In this document: positions 18,321 to 26,065 of the stretch, one piece after another
Layout of the letters: each line of letters begins with the position of its first letter
Numbering within the stretch: the first letter of the stretch is position 1
From: Fenollaria sporofastidiosus
GTDB lineage: Bacteria > Bacillota > Clostridia > Tissierellales > Peptoniphilaceae
DNA length: 64,000 bases
Reading direction: 5' to 3'
Assembly: GCF_943169635.2 (NCBI RefSeq)
Contig: NZ_OW968186.1
Coordinates: forward strand, 310,001-374,000
The notes under the pieces: model-generated
Databases searched by the model: none
Told to the model about the DNA's origin: nothing
Seen by the model: the letters and a program-made list of their open reading frames with translations, nothing else
Made by a program: the position numbers and the translations under genes

Positions 18321-20114
18321 TTATATGCTTTGTGACATGACCCAATTGATGATCTTGTATAGTGCTACTGCTAGTTCTTCTCTTGTGAACTCGCCTCTTG
18401 CTTCGTAGTTTTCGCTTGTCTTACCATTAATGATGCCAAGTTTTGCAAGTTTTGTAACTGCTTCTTTGGACCAAGCTGGGATGTCTTTGCCTTCGTACTT
18501 GAAGTCTTGAATTTCTGGCATATCTATGCCGCGTTCTTTAAGGAAACTATATAAAACGCTTGCAACTTCCACTCGTGTAAGCTTTTGCTCTGCTTTGAAG
18601 CTGCCGTCTGGGTAGCCTTTGAAGACGCCGTGTGTTACCGCCCAAGTGATTGCGTCTGCGTACCACTCGTCGCCCTTTAGGTCTTTAAGCTCGATCATGC
18701 CTACTGTTTTATCTGTTGAGATGTTCATTAGGACTTGTGCAAGCATGGCGCGTGACACTGTTAGCTTTGGAGCGAATTCTGCACTTGATACTCCGTTTAA
18801 AACTCCTCTTCTAAGCATCTCTGTGATTGCTTCGCCGCTTTGACCTTGTGGGATGTCTTGTTGTGTTACTAGCTTAAGTGCTGTAGCGTTTACTATGCCG
18901 TAGTCTTTTTTTGCTTTCATCTCTTTCTTTGCAACAGTTTTCTCTTCTAATTTTGCTTCTTTGTCTTCTTTTTCTTGTCTTTTTAATCTTTCTTGTCTTG
19001 TTCTTCTCTTTCTATCGTTTTCTCTTTCTTCTTCTTGTCTTCTTTGTTCTGCTTGTCTTCTATCTAACTCGTCATCTAGGTGGTCACGCTTAACTATAAG
19101 GTTTTGATTAATAGTAAGCTCTGTATAGTCTGTAAATACTAGTTTGACGTTGCCGTTTTTCACACCTGCTGTCTTTGTGTCTCTGCCACTGATATCTTCA
19201 ACTTTAGCATTGTCTATATGTTTTTGGTAGCCTACTTTATCTACTACTGAGTCTTTTACTTTTACGCCGTCTCTCCAATTAACATCGGCATTTTTATTAA
19301 CTGTGATGTCTTTTCCTTCGATCTTATCTTTGATTTCGTTAACTATGGCATTTCTAAATGGTATTCTTAACCAAAGAAAGGCTTCTTTGTCACCACAAGC
19401 TTTTTTACTAAGTCTTACTCCGCCATCTCTATCTTTTACATATTGTAGTTTTGTACCTCTGCCAATATTCATTGTTTTTTCTAAACTCTCTATGATTAAA
19501 GAGTTTATTTTAGCTTTTCTATCTTCATCATTATCTATGTTAGCAAGTTCGTCTTCTAAGTTTTTTCCTTCATCCTTACCTAGTGTGAACTTTATTCTAT
19601 CTATCTTACCTTCTTTATATAAATCATTTATAAGCCCTGCTAGCTTTGTCAATTTTAAGTCGGAAAATGATTTTTCTTTGTTTATTATTGTAAATGACAA
19701 TTGATAGTGACTTTTATGTTTCTGAGGGTCGCCGGTTTGATCTTGATAATCTTTTGGCTCTTCAACTTTATTAATTCTAAGTGTGTAGTCGTCATTTTTT
19801 TCGTCTAGGTCTTTCATCTTTTTATCCATGGCGTCTGTAAGCTCTTTAACTGCTTCTTCATGTGTTTTGCAACCTGCCACTTGTGGTTCTTGTACATCTT
19901 GCGCGCCCGCTAGAACTGCTCCAGCATTCTCTCTATCTGCAAGCTCTGTGTCTGCTTGCGCATCTAGTTCTTCTTCTTTGTCCGCTAGGACTGTCTCTGC
20001 ATTTTTCGCATCTGTCATATCTGCTTCAACGCTCTCTGCGTGTATTGACTCGAACTGAGAAAGTGCAAACGCAAATATGAATGCCATAATTAAAATTCTT
20101 TTTAGTTTTTTCAT
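18321..20114 (-). CDS. SLH-domain surface protein with charged coiled coil (597 aa)
   Basis: A signal peptide (MKKLKRILIMAFIFAFALSQ, cleavage near SIHA) is followed by an acidic segment, a ~250-residue unassigned region (residues 80-330) and a highly charged helical stretch at about 335-400 (DRRQAEQRRQEEEREN, RRTRQERLKRQEKEDKEA) that should form a coiled coil or rigid stalk. SLH modules lie at the C-terminus (about 415-590): AEFAPKLTVSRAMLAQVL, FKGYPDGSFKAEQKLTRVE and the degenerate GKTSENYEARGEFTREELA. The last two carry the TRxE signature. Role: cell-wall-polymer-bound envelope protein, ligand unknown. Monocistronic by context, with a terminator-like hairpin downstream. Confidence 0.85.
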   Translation of the reverse strand: MKKLKRILIMAFIFAFALSQFESIHAESVEADMTDAKNAETVLADKEEELDAQADTELADRENAGAVLAGAQDVQEPQVAGCKTHEEAVKELTDAMDKKMKDLDEKNDDYTLRINKVEEPKDYQDQTGDPQKHKSHYQLSFTIINKEKSFSDLKLTKLAGLINDLYKEGKIDRIKFTLGKDEGKNLEDELANIDNDEDRKAKINSLIIESLEKTMNIGRGTKLQYVKDRDGGVRLSKKACGDKEAFLWLRIPFRNAIVNEIKDKIEGKDITVNKNADVNWRDGVKVKDSVVDKVGYQKHIDNAKVEDISGRDTKTAGVKNGNVKLVFTDYTELTINQNLIVKRDHLDDELDRRQAEQRRQEEERENDRKRRTRQERLKRQEKEDKEAKLEEKTVAKKEMKAKKDYGIVNATALKLVTQQDIPQGQSGEAITEMLRRGVLNGVSSAEFAPKLTVSRAMLAQVLMNISTDKTVGMIELKDLKGDEWYADAITWAVTHGVFKGYPDGSFKAEQKLTRVEVASVLYSFLKERGIDMPEIQDFKYEGKDIPAWSKEAVTKLAKLGIINGKTSENYEARGEFTREELAVALYKIINWVMSQSI

Positions 20115-20456
20115 CTGATACTCCTCTCTTGCCTATCTGGCTTTTAATATATTGCTAGAATAGTATAACAGTTTCGAAGCACGAAATTATTTACAAAATA
20201 TTTACAAAAAAAAAAAAATACTATGTACCTCTCGATACATAGCACTAGTAAATTATAATATTTAAAAATATTTTGCAAAGCAAATTTATGCATGGGACTC
20301 GCAAACCTAATTTTGCAATTATTTTGTAGATAAAATCAATGAATTTTCTTTACGAAGAACTTTTATGAGCGAAATAGTACATAGGAGTACATTGGAGCGA
20401 TTAAAAGTTCGTAGTGAAGAAAAGGCGCGATTTTTGCACAAAAGAATGCAAAATTA
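20115..20456. other. Intergenic gap of about 340 bp
   Basis: Contains the upstream region of the SLH coiled-coil gene (a possible minus-strand -10 TATACT near 20169-20174 without a convincing -35) and the terminator of the ThiD-like gene. From about 20250 to 20456 no feature could be supported. Confidence 0.6.
20207..20242 (-). terminator. Strong terminator after the ThiD-like gene
   Basis: CTATGTA and TACATAG (20221-20227 and 20236-20242) form a stem followed on the minus strand by TA and a run of about twelve T. It lies about 215 nt past the stop at 20457. Confidence 0.75.
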
Positions 20457-21224
20457 TTACACTTGCCACAAAATCTCGTCTCCCTCCGCATTTAAGCACA
20501 TTTGCAGATACTCAAGTCCAAACCTTACTGCTGCTTCCATCTTATAACCTTTAGCAAGGTAGGTGGCGATGGCGGTAGAGACTGTTGCGCCGAGTCCGAA
20601 GGCTTGTCTATCGACTCTGGTTCTATCTATGACTCTGTCTTGTCCATCAACAATGAGTACGTCCTTTGGGTCTCCTTCAAGTGCGCCGCCTGTAATCAAA
20701 ACGTTTGTGCCGTATTCTCCGTAGAGTTTTTGCGCCGCCATGAGCATGTCATCTACGCTAGTGACTTCTAAGCCGCTTAGCACTGCTGCCTCTTTCATGT
20801 TCGGTGTGATGAGGCTCACTCTGTTAAAGATCTGCTCTTTGATGTAGGCAAGTGTTTCTGCGTCTGTATAGATGTGGCCAAACTTGGATGCGATGACTGG
20901 ATCTAGGACTATGTGCACGCCTTCAAAGAACTTATCGATTGCGTCTCTTACTGCCTTTGCCTGATTAATGTTTGAGATGAGGCCGACTTTAACGCAGCCG
21001 ATGTGGAAGTCTTCGCTCGCTGCCTTAATCTGATCGTAGACCATGGACGAGGAGAGTGCAAGTCTTGAGATGCACCTTTGTGTGTTCTGGCTCGTTACTG
21101 TTGTCGTTGCGACTGTGCAGTAGGTATTTAGTTTTATCGCTGTCTTGACGTCGGCTTCCACGCCTCTAAGTGCGCTTGAGTCTGAAGCTGATATGGACAA
21201 GATGACTGGCTTTTCTTTTAGCAT
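20457..21224 (-). CDS. ThiD-like HMP/HMP-P kinase (ribokinase fold), divergent active site
   Basis: The 255-residue length and overall pattern fit the ThiD/PdxK branch of the ribokinase superfamily: ILSISASDSS at the N-terminus, ADVKTA, VKVGLIS, VLDPVIASKFG, LITPNMKEAAVL and ITGGALEGD. ThiD phosphorylates hydroxymethylpyrimidine for thiamine synthesis. Two hallmark elements are altered. The usual SGGAG substrate loop reads SALRG (about residues 16-20), and the GTGC anion-hole/catalytic cysteine motif reads GLGA (about 225-228). The protein may therefore use another substrate or be poorly active. No other thiamine genes are nearby. Upstream neighbours are a membrane protein and pncB, so a general vitamin/cofactor salvage setting is plausible. 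Confidence 0.7.
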   Translation of the reverse strand: MLKEKPVILSISASDSSALRGVEADVKTAIKLNTYCTVATTTVTSQNTQRCISRLALSSSMVYDQIKAASEDFHIGCVKVGLISNINQAKAVRDAIDKFFEGVHIVLDPVIASKFGHIYTDAETLAYIKEQIFNRVSLITPNMKEAAVLSGLEVTSVDDMLMAAQKLYGEYGTNVLITGGALEGDPKDVLIVDGQDRVIDRTRVDRQAFGLGATVSTAIATYLAKGYKMEAAVRFGLEYLQMCLNAEGDEILWQV

Positions 21225-21253
21225 AAGTACTCTCCTTTATTAAGACGATTTTA

Positions 21254-21826
21254 TTATATGTGTGGCATTTTGTCAAGCTCCACATATTTTGCGATGTAGT
21301 AGTACTTTTCAAGTATTTCGTAGTCTTTTACTCTATATGAAATGTTTGCCAAATCTAGCTCTACTTCTACAATGTCCCCCACATTATAATTTTTATTCAC
21401 CTTGTTTATGGTCTTAATGTCTTTGTACTTATCAAGGTTTTTATACTTTATGTGAAGTGTGTAAACGTCCATCAGTCTTTGATTTTGTGTCTTTTTTATC
21501 TTAAACTCATCTACATCGTCCCAGCTAATGCTGATGGGTTTATATTTGGAGAATTTGTCTACAAAGACGTTCTCTTTTAAAACCAGAGCCTCCTCTCTAA
21601 ATATAAGTAGGATGACGTTTTTGAGTGCATTCAAAACCATAAACACGAAGAAAAAGAAGAAGAGGACTATAATCCATTGAAATACGCTGCCTTTTTCGAC
21701 TAGGCTTCCTAGGATCGCAAAGCCGATGGTAAAGGCTGGAAAGACTACAAATACAAAGAGCAGCAGCCTTTTAAAATAATGCAGAACAGAAAAGTTTATA
21801 CTAAGTTCTTCCATAATATCACCCAA
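21254..21826 (-). CDS. Membrane protein with two TM segments and PH-like soluble part
   Basis: Specific function not recognised. Residues 18-40 (LLLFVFVVFPAFTIGFAIL) and 50-72 (WIIVLFFFFFVFMVLNAL) are membrane helices. They are followed by a ~110-residue soluble domain with ISISWDDVDEFKI and YTLHIKYKNLDKY, the style of small bacterial PH-like or STM3941-type proteins. The first ATG gives MGDIMEEL; the second (21814) is equally possible, and the AT-rich upstream DNA does not decide. It lies between pncB and the ThiD-like gene on the same strand. Confidence 0.6.
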   Translation of the reverse strand: MGDIMEELSINFSVLHYFKRLLLFVFVVFPAFTIGFAILGSLVEKGSVFQWIIVLFFFFFVFMVLNALKNVILLIFREEALVLKENVFVDKFSKYKPISISWDDVDEFKIKKTQNQRLMDVYTLHIKYKNLDKYKDIKTINKVNKNYNVGDIVEVELDLANISYRVKDYEILEKYYYIAKYVELDKMPHI

Positions 21827-21895
21827 GATATAATATCACCTGATTGTTAAGAAATCGTAAAAAGCTCTCTAAGTTTATCTCAAAGAGCTATCATC

Positions 21896-23341
21896 TTAAT
21901 GTTCTTTATTAAGCATGTCGTTTTTGATGTTCCAAAGTTTTTTGCTTAGGTCGACGTAGTACTCGTGTGGGTTTTCAAGTCTTTTGACTTCGTCCCAAAG
22001 CTTATCTACTTCCTCTAGTGAGTACTTTTGAATCTCGTCTATGGACTTGGTATTATACACTAGTCTTCCTTTGTCAAAGATTTTCTTTAGTAGCGGCTTA
22101 GCTGTATAGTTTGTAAGTTTTTTCTTCTTCCATGTGTACAATGGGTGGAAGATCTCGATCTCTTTTGTGAAGTCGATGTCCTCGTCGTGTGTTGTAACAA
22201 GGTCTGCAATCGCCTTGCCTGTCTCGTTGTCGTAGAGTCTGTATAGCTTTTTAAAGCCTGGTGTTGTAATCTTCTCTACATCGCCACTGATTTTGATCTT
22301 GTAGACTTCTTCACCACCTTTGAATGTAGAGACTAGTTTATACACTCCGCCAAAGACTGGCTCGCTTCTGGATGTGATGAGTCTTTCTCCAACTCCAAAG
22401 CCATCGATCTTTGCGCCTTGACCAAGTAGGTCCTTGATTACGTACTCATCTAGTGAGTTTGATACCATAATCTTGACATTAGGGTAGCCAGCCTCGTCAA
22501 GCATGACTCTCGCCTTCTTCGATAGGTAGGCAAGGTCTCCTGAGTCTATCCTGATTCCGACTCCCTCATGACCCTTTGCGCTTAGTTCGTCAAAGACTTT
22601 GATCGCGTTTGGTATGCCTTCTTCTAGTGTGTTGTATGTGTCAACTAATAAGACGCAGGAGTCTGGGTAAACTTTTGCGTAGGCTCTGAAGGCTTCAAGC
22701 TCTGTATCAAACATCTGTACCCACGAGTGTGCCATGGTGCCTGTCGCAGGTACACCGAAGAATTTATCTGTAAGTGTGTTTGCTGTTGCCTTGGCTCCAC
22801 CTATGTAGGCGGCTCTTGCACCAAGTATCGCAGCCTCACTACCTTGTGCGCGGCGCGAACCAAATTCTGAGATGGCTCTACCTTTTGCGACTCTCACTAT
22901 CCTACTTGCCTTAGTAGCAATAAGTGATTGGTAGTTTATAGTAAGAAGTATCATTGTCTCCATGATCTGTGCTTCCTTTATAGGTCCCTTCACTATGATG
23001 ATGGGCTCCTTAGGAAAGACTGGTGTGCCTTCTTCAACTGCCCACACGTCGCATGTGAACTTAAAGTTCTTTAGGAAGTTTAAGAAGTCTTCTGAGAATA
23101 TCTTCTTGCTTTTAAAGTATTGGATGTCTTCATCTGTGAATTTAAGTTTTTGGATGTAGTCGATGACCTGTTCAAGTCCCGCTGCGATGGCAAAGCCGCC
23201 ATTGTCCGGTACTTTTCTAAAGAACATATCAAAGACTGCCTCGGTATCTTCTACGCCATTTTGAATGTAGCCGTTTGCCATGGTGAACTCGTAGTAGTCC
23301 GCAAGCATCGACAAGTTAATGCTTTTATTTATATCTTCCAT
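21896..23341 (-). CDS. pncB: Nicotinate phosphoribosyltransferase
   Basis: This 481-residue protein joins nicotinate to PRPP with ATP hydrolysis to give nicotinate mononucleotide, the entry step of the Preiss-Handler NAD salvage route. Family landmarks: MLADYYEFTMANGYI at the N-terminus, the region around SEFGSRRAQG, GTMAHSW (about residue 200), DTYNTLEEG, and GIRIDSGDLAYLSKKAR with the phosphate-binding SNSLDEY. The length is typical for the Gram-positive form. It starts 4 bp after the isopentenyl-diphosphate isomerase gene, so the two are translationally close within the dnaX-ybaB-recR-murI-fni-pncB string. Confidence 0.93.
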   Translation of the reverse strand: MEDINKSINLSMLADYYEFTMANGYIQNGVEDTEAVFDMFFRKVPDNGGFAIAAGLEQVIDYIQKLKFTDEDIQYFKSKKIFSEDFLNFLKNFKFTCDVWAVEEGTPVFPKEPIIIVKGPIKEAQIMETMILLTINYQSLIATKASRIVRVAKGRAISEFGSRRAQGSEAAILGARAAYIGGAKATANTLTDKFFGVPATGTMAHSWVQMFDTELEAFRAYAKVYPDSCVLLVDTYNTLEEGIPNAIKVFDELSAKGHEGVGIRIDSGDLAYLSKKARVMLDEAGYPNVKIMVSNSLDEYVIKDLLGQGAKIDGFGVGERLITSRSEPVFGGVYKLVSTFKGGEEVYKIKISGDVEKITTPGFKKLYRLYDNETGKAIADLVTTHDEDIDFTKEIEIFHPLYTWKKKKLTNYTAKPLLKKIFDKGRLVYNTKSIDEIQKYSLEEVDKLWDEVKRLENPHEYYVDLSKKLWNIKNDMLNKEH

Positions 23342-23345
23342 CTAA

Positions 23346-24383
23346 TTATTCCTCCCAAAGCTCCTTCAATCTACCTTCGAGCTTGTACTTAACATGCTTT
23401 AGCTCGCCTGTGTTGCGTGATGACGTGATGAGCATAAGCTTTCTAAGTTTCTCTGAGAAGCTGTTTAGGTACTCTGAGCTCGCCTCGTATGATCCGTGGT
23501 AGACATACTTTAATAGCTCGCCACCAAGTGCAACGACGTCGGCACCTATAACGTAGGCTTTGAATGCATCCATCGCCGTTCTAATGCCGCCTGAGGCAAT
23601 GAGTGTGAACTTGTACTTCTTCTTTAGCTCTCTTGCATATAGTATAGAGAGTGCTGTTGGTGTACCAAAGTCGAAGATGTCTGAGAAGTCTTCTCTAGCA
23701 TTGGCCATGGACTCGATCCTGGCAAAGTTTGTGCCGCCTGCTCCTGAGATATCGATGTACTTGACACCGAGACTTAAAAGCGCCTCGATGTTCCTTTGAT
23801 TCATGCCAACACCGCATTCTTTAACAATAACTGGCAGCTTAAAGTACTTAAGTGCTGCCTCGATGTTCTTCATATAATTAGTAAAGTCTCTGTCTCCTTC
23901 TTCGTTTACGAGCTCTTGAAAAGCGTTTAGATGTAGGCAGATGGCGTTAGCTCCTATAAGTTCAACAGCCTTTTTCATTACATCTAAATCGTTATTGGCT
24001 CCAACGTTTGCTATGAGGTAGCCGTCTTTGTTTACCTCGCGTGCAATGGTGAAGGTGTCGGGAAACTTTTTATCCACAACAGCTATCTTCTCGCTTCCAA
24101 GCATCATAGGTATATTGAAGTCTTTTGCGAGTCTGGCAAGAATCTCGTTTATCCTAAGTGCCTTTTCGGTGCCGCCAGTCATCGCATTTATGTAAAAAGG
24201 ACGAGAAAAGTTTCTGTTGAAGAACTTCTTTTCAAGTCGTACCTCGTCTATGGAAAGCTCAGGAAGTGCGTTGTTGTCTATGAAGACATCTGAAAGAAGC
24301 GTAGTAGTCTTGCCATCTTCAACTCTAAGAAAGTTGGTGATGTGAAGCTCTTTTGCTTTCTCCTTGTAATCAATCTTTTTCAT
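23346..24383 (-). CDS. fni: Type 2 isopentenyl-diphosphate delta-isomerase (FMN-dependent)
   Basis: The 345-residue protein interconverts IPP and DMAPP. The type 2 signature is clear: an N-terminal HITNFLRVEDG region, INAMTGGTEKALRINEILA (FMN/phosphate binding), MMLGSEKIAV, the glycine-rich DISGAGGTNFARIE, and the second phosphate-binding ASGGIRTAMDAFKAYVIGAD. It needs FMN, Mg and NADPH and feeds undecaprenyl and other isoprenoids. It sits 8 bp after murI and 4 bp before pncB, consistent with one operon. Confidence 0.92.
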   Translation of the reverse strand: MKKIDYKEKAKELHITNFLRVEDGKTTTLLSDVFIDNNALPELSIDEVRLEKKFFNRNFSRPFYINAMTGGTEKALRINEILARLAKDFNIPMMLGSEKIAVVDKKFPDTFTIAREVNKDGYLIANVGANNDLDVMKKAVELIGANAICLHLNAFQELVNEEGDRDFTNYMKNIEAALKYFKLPVIVKECGVGMNQRNIEALLSLGVKYIDISGAGGTNFARIESMANAREDFSDIFDFGTPTALSILYARELKKKYKFTLIASGGIRTAMDAFKAYVIGADVVALGGELLKYVYHGSYEASSEYLNSFSEKLRKLMLITSSRNTGELKHVKYKLEGRLKELWEE

Positions 24384-24391
24384 AGTTCCTC

Positions 24392-25147
24392 CTAGATTTC
24401 TATATAGTCTTGTATATTAAGTTTTTTGTCTATATTAAGTGTCCTTAAGCTCCTAAGGTAAGTGTCCTTGCCCTTTGTTGTGTAGATCTTAAAGTCGCCT
24501 TTACTAAGACCGCTCATGTCGAAGCTCTTTGCAAGTAGCTCTGCAGGCTTTATAAAGCTAAGCTCTGGCATAAGGTCTTTGAATACACTGTCAATGAACT
24601 CGTAGTGCGTGCATCCCAAGATAAGTGTTTTGTAGTCCCCACTATCAATACACTTCTTGTACTCAGTAAGCTCGTCTTCGATGATGTCCCTGTTATCATC
24701 AAAGTTTTCAATAAGAGCTGCAAGTGATGCGCTCGCCATCTCTAAAAGATCAGTGGCACCAATCTCCTTAAGTCTTTTGTCATACTCTTTAGAAGCGATG
24801 GTAAACTTTGTAGCAAGTATCGCCATCTTCCTAAGTCCTAAGTTCTTTACCTCGTCTATGGCAGGCGTAACTATGTTGTAGAGCTTGATCTTGTGTGTGT
24901 AGTTTGTATTAAGTATAGCACTACTCATAGTGTTGCAAGCGACAAGGCAGTCTGTAACGCCCTTTTCGTATAAGAAGTCTAAAATATTTTCCATGCAGGA
25001 AAGAATTTCATCACGGCTCATATTGCCATAAGGCACTCTTAGGTTGTCCCCAAAGTAATTTATTTCGATCTCTTTATTAAGTTTAAGGAGCTCACGAACA
25101 ACTGATAAGCCCCCTATACCTGAATCAATAACTGCTAATTTCTTCAT
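24392..25147 (-). CDS. murI: Glutamate racemase
   Basis: Converts L- to D-glutamate for peptidoglycan. The two catalytic cysteines are visible in VACNTMS (about residue 70) and LGCTHYE (about 180). The N-terminal DSGIGGLSVVRELL and YFGDNLRVPYG complete the family signature. I place the start at ATG 25147 (MKKLAVIDSG): it begins 1 nt after the recR stop, and the five residues obtained from the more upstream ATG (MWTCD) would overlap recR and are not typical. Total 251 residues. Part of the recR-murI-fni-pncB string. Confidence 0.93.
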   Translation of the reverse strand: MKKLAVIDSGIGGLSVVRELLKLNKEIEINYFGDNLRVPYGNMSRDEILSCMENILDFLYEKGVTDCLVACNTMSSAILNTNYTHKIKLYNIVTPAIDEVKNLGLRKMAILATKFTIASKEYDKRLKEIGATDLLEMASASLAALIENFDDNRDIIEDELTEYKKCIDSGDYKTLILGCTHYEFIDSVFKDLMPELSFIKPAELLAKSFDMSGLSKGDFKIYTTKGKDTYLRSLRTLNIDKKLNIQDYIEI

Positions 25148-25148
25148 A

Positions 25149-25730
25149 TCACATGTCCACACGATTGTCTATCGCCTTTCTGATGGTTTCTGCGTCGTAG
25201 TAGCTAAGGTCTGCGCCCATAGGAACGCCGGTACCTATCCTAGTTACCTTGACAGTCTTGTCAGGGATGTTCTCCTTGATGTAGTTTGCTGTCGCCGTGC
25301 CTGCAACGTCTGGATCAGTTGCAATGATGAGTTCCTTTACACTGCCGTCTAGCCTTTGGAATAGCTCAGGAATGTTTATCTCCTCAGGTCCTACGCCCTC
25401 AAGCATGTTGATGGTGCCGCCTAAGACGTGATAAAGGCCGTTGTAGCCGCCTTCTCTGTCAAGGCGCATAACGTTCTCTTCCTTTTCTACTACTAATATG
25501 GTAGAGTGGTCTCTCTCATCATCGGAGCAAATTTCGCATATGTCCGCCTCGCTATAGTTACAGCAGATTTTGCATCTATGAGTAGAGTTAAGGGTCTCTT
25601 CTATGTCCCTTGCAAGACTCATAGCCTTGTCTTTGTTATTCAAAAGGTAGTAGGCGAACTTTATAGACGACTTCGAACCAAATTGCGGAAACGACTCTAA
25701 GTTTTTTACTAGCTTATCTAGCTTATCCAT
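25149..25730 (-). CDS. recR: Recombination protein RecR
   Basis: At 193 residues it has the full RecR layout: N-terminal helix-hairpin-helix (FPQFGSKSSIKFAYYLL), a four-cysteine zinc finger (CKICCNYSEADICEIC, about residues 54-69) and a Toprim domain (TILVVEKEENVMRLDREGGY ... ATDPDVAGTATANYI). RecR loads RecA with RecF/RecO at gaps. The Toprim GLYHVLGG and DPDVAGTAT are intact; many RecR have PTVEGEATA here. The ATG overlaps the last base of the ybaB stop, so they are translationally coupled. Confidence 0.95.
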   Translation of the reverse strand: MDKLDKLVKNLESFPQFGSKSSIKFAYYLLNNKDKAMSLARDIEETLNSTHRCKICCNYSEADICEICSDDERDHSTILVVEKEENVMRLDREGGYNGLYHVLGGTINMLEGVGPEEINIPELFQRLDGSVKELIIATDPDVAGTATANYIKENIPDKTVKVTRIGTGVPMGADLSYYDAETIRKAIDNRVDM

Positions 25731-26056
25731 TATAGTCCTGGAATACCTAGGCCGCCAGTTAGCTTACCCATCTCAGTGTTCATAAGGTCATCAGCCTTGG
25801 CGATGGCTTCGTTCACTGCAACCATGATTAAGTCTTCTAGCATTTCAACGTCGTCTTTGTCAACTACTTCTGGATCTATGGTGATCGCTGTGATCTCTTT
25901 TTTGCCTGTGATCTCGACCTTAACCATGCCCTTATCTACTTCTAGGGTAGTAGCCTCGATCTCCTCTTGCTTCTTTTGCATGTTTTCTTGCGCCTTTTTT
26001 AGCTGCTTCATCATGTTATTCATGTTGCCGCCCATTTGTGGGAATCCTTTTCTCAT
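25730..26056 (-). CDS. ybaB: YbaB/EbfC family nucleoid-associated protein
   Basis: A 108-residue DNA-binding protein usually encoded between dnaX and recR, as here. The N-terminus is Gly/Met/Asn rich (FPQMGGNMNNMMKQLKK), followed by an amphipathic helix and the conserved GMVKVEITGKKEITAITIDPEVVD core. The start has TAGGAGGTAATT upstream; it lies 9 bp after dnaX and is coupled to recR. Confidence 0.95.
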   Translation of the reverse strand: MRKGFPQMGGNMNNMMKQLKKAQENMQKKQEEIEATTLEVDKGMVKVEITGKKEITAITIDPEVVDKDDVEMLEDLIMVAVNEAIAKADDLMNTEMGKLTGGLGIPGL

Positions 26057-26065
26057 AATTACCTC

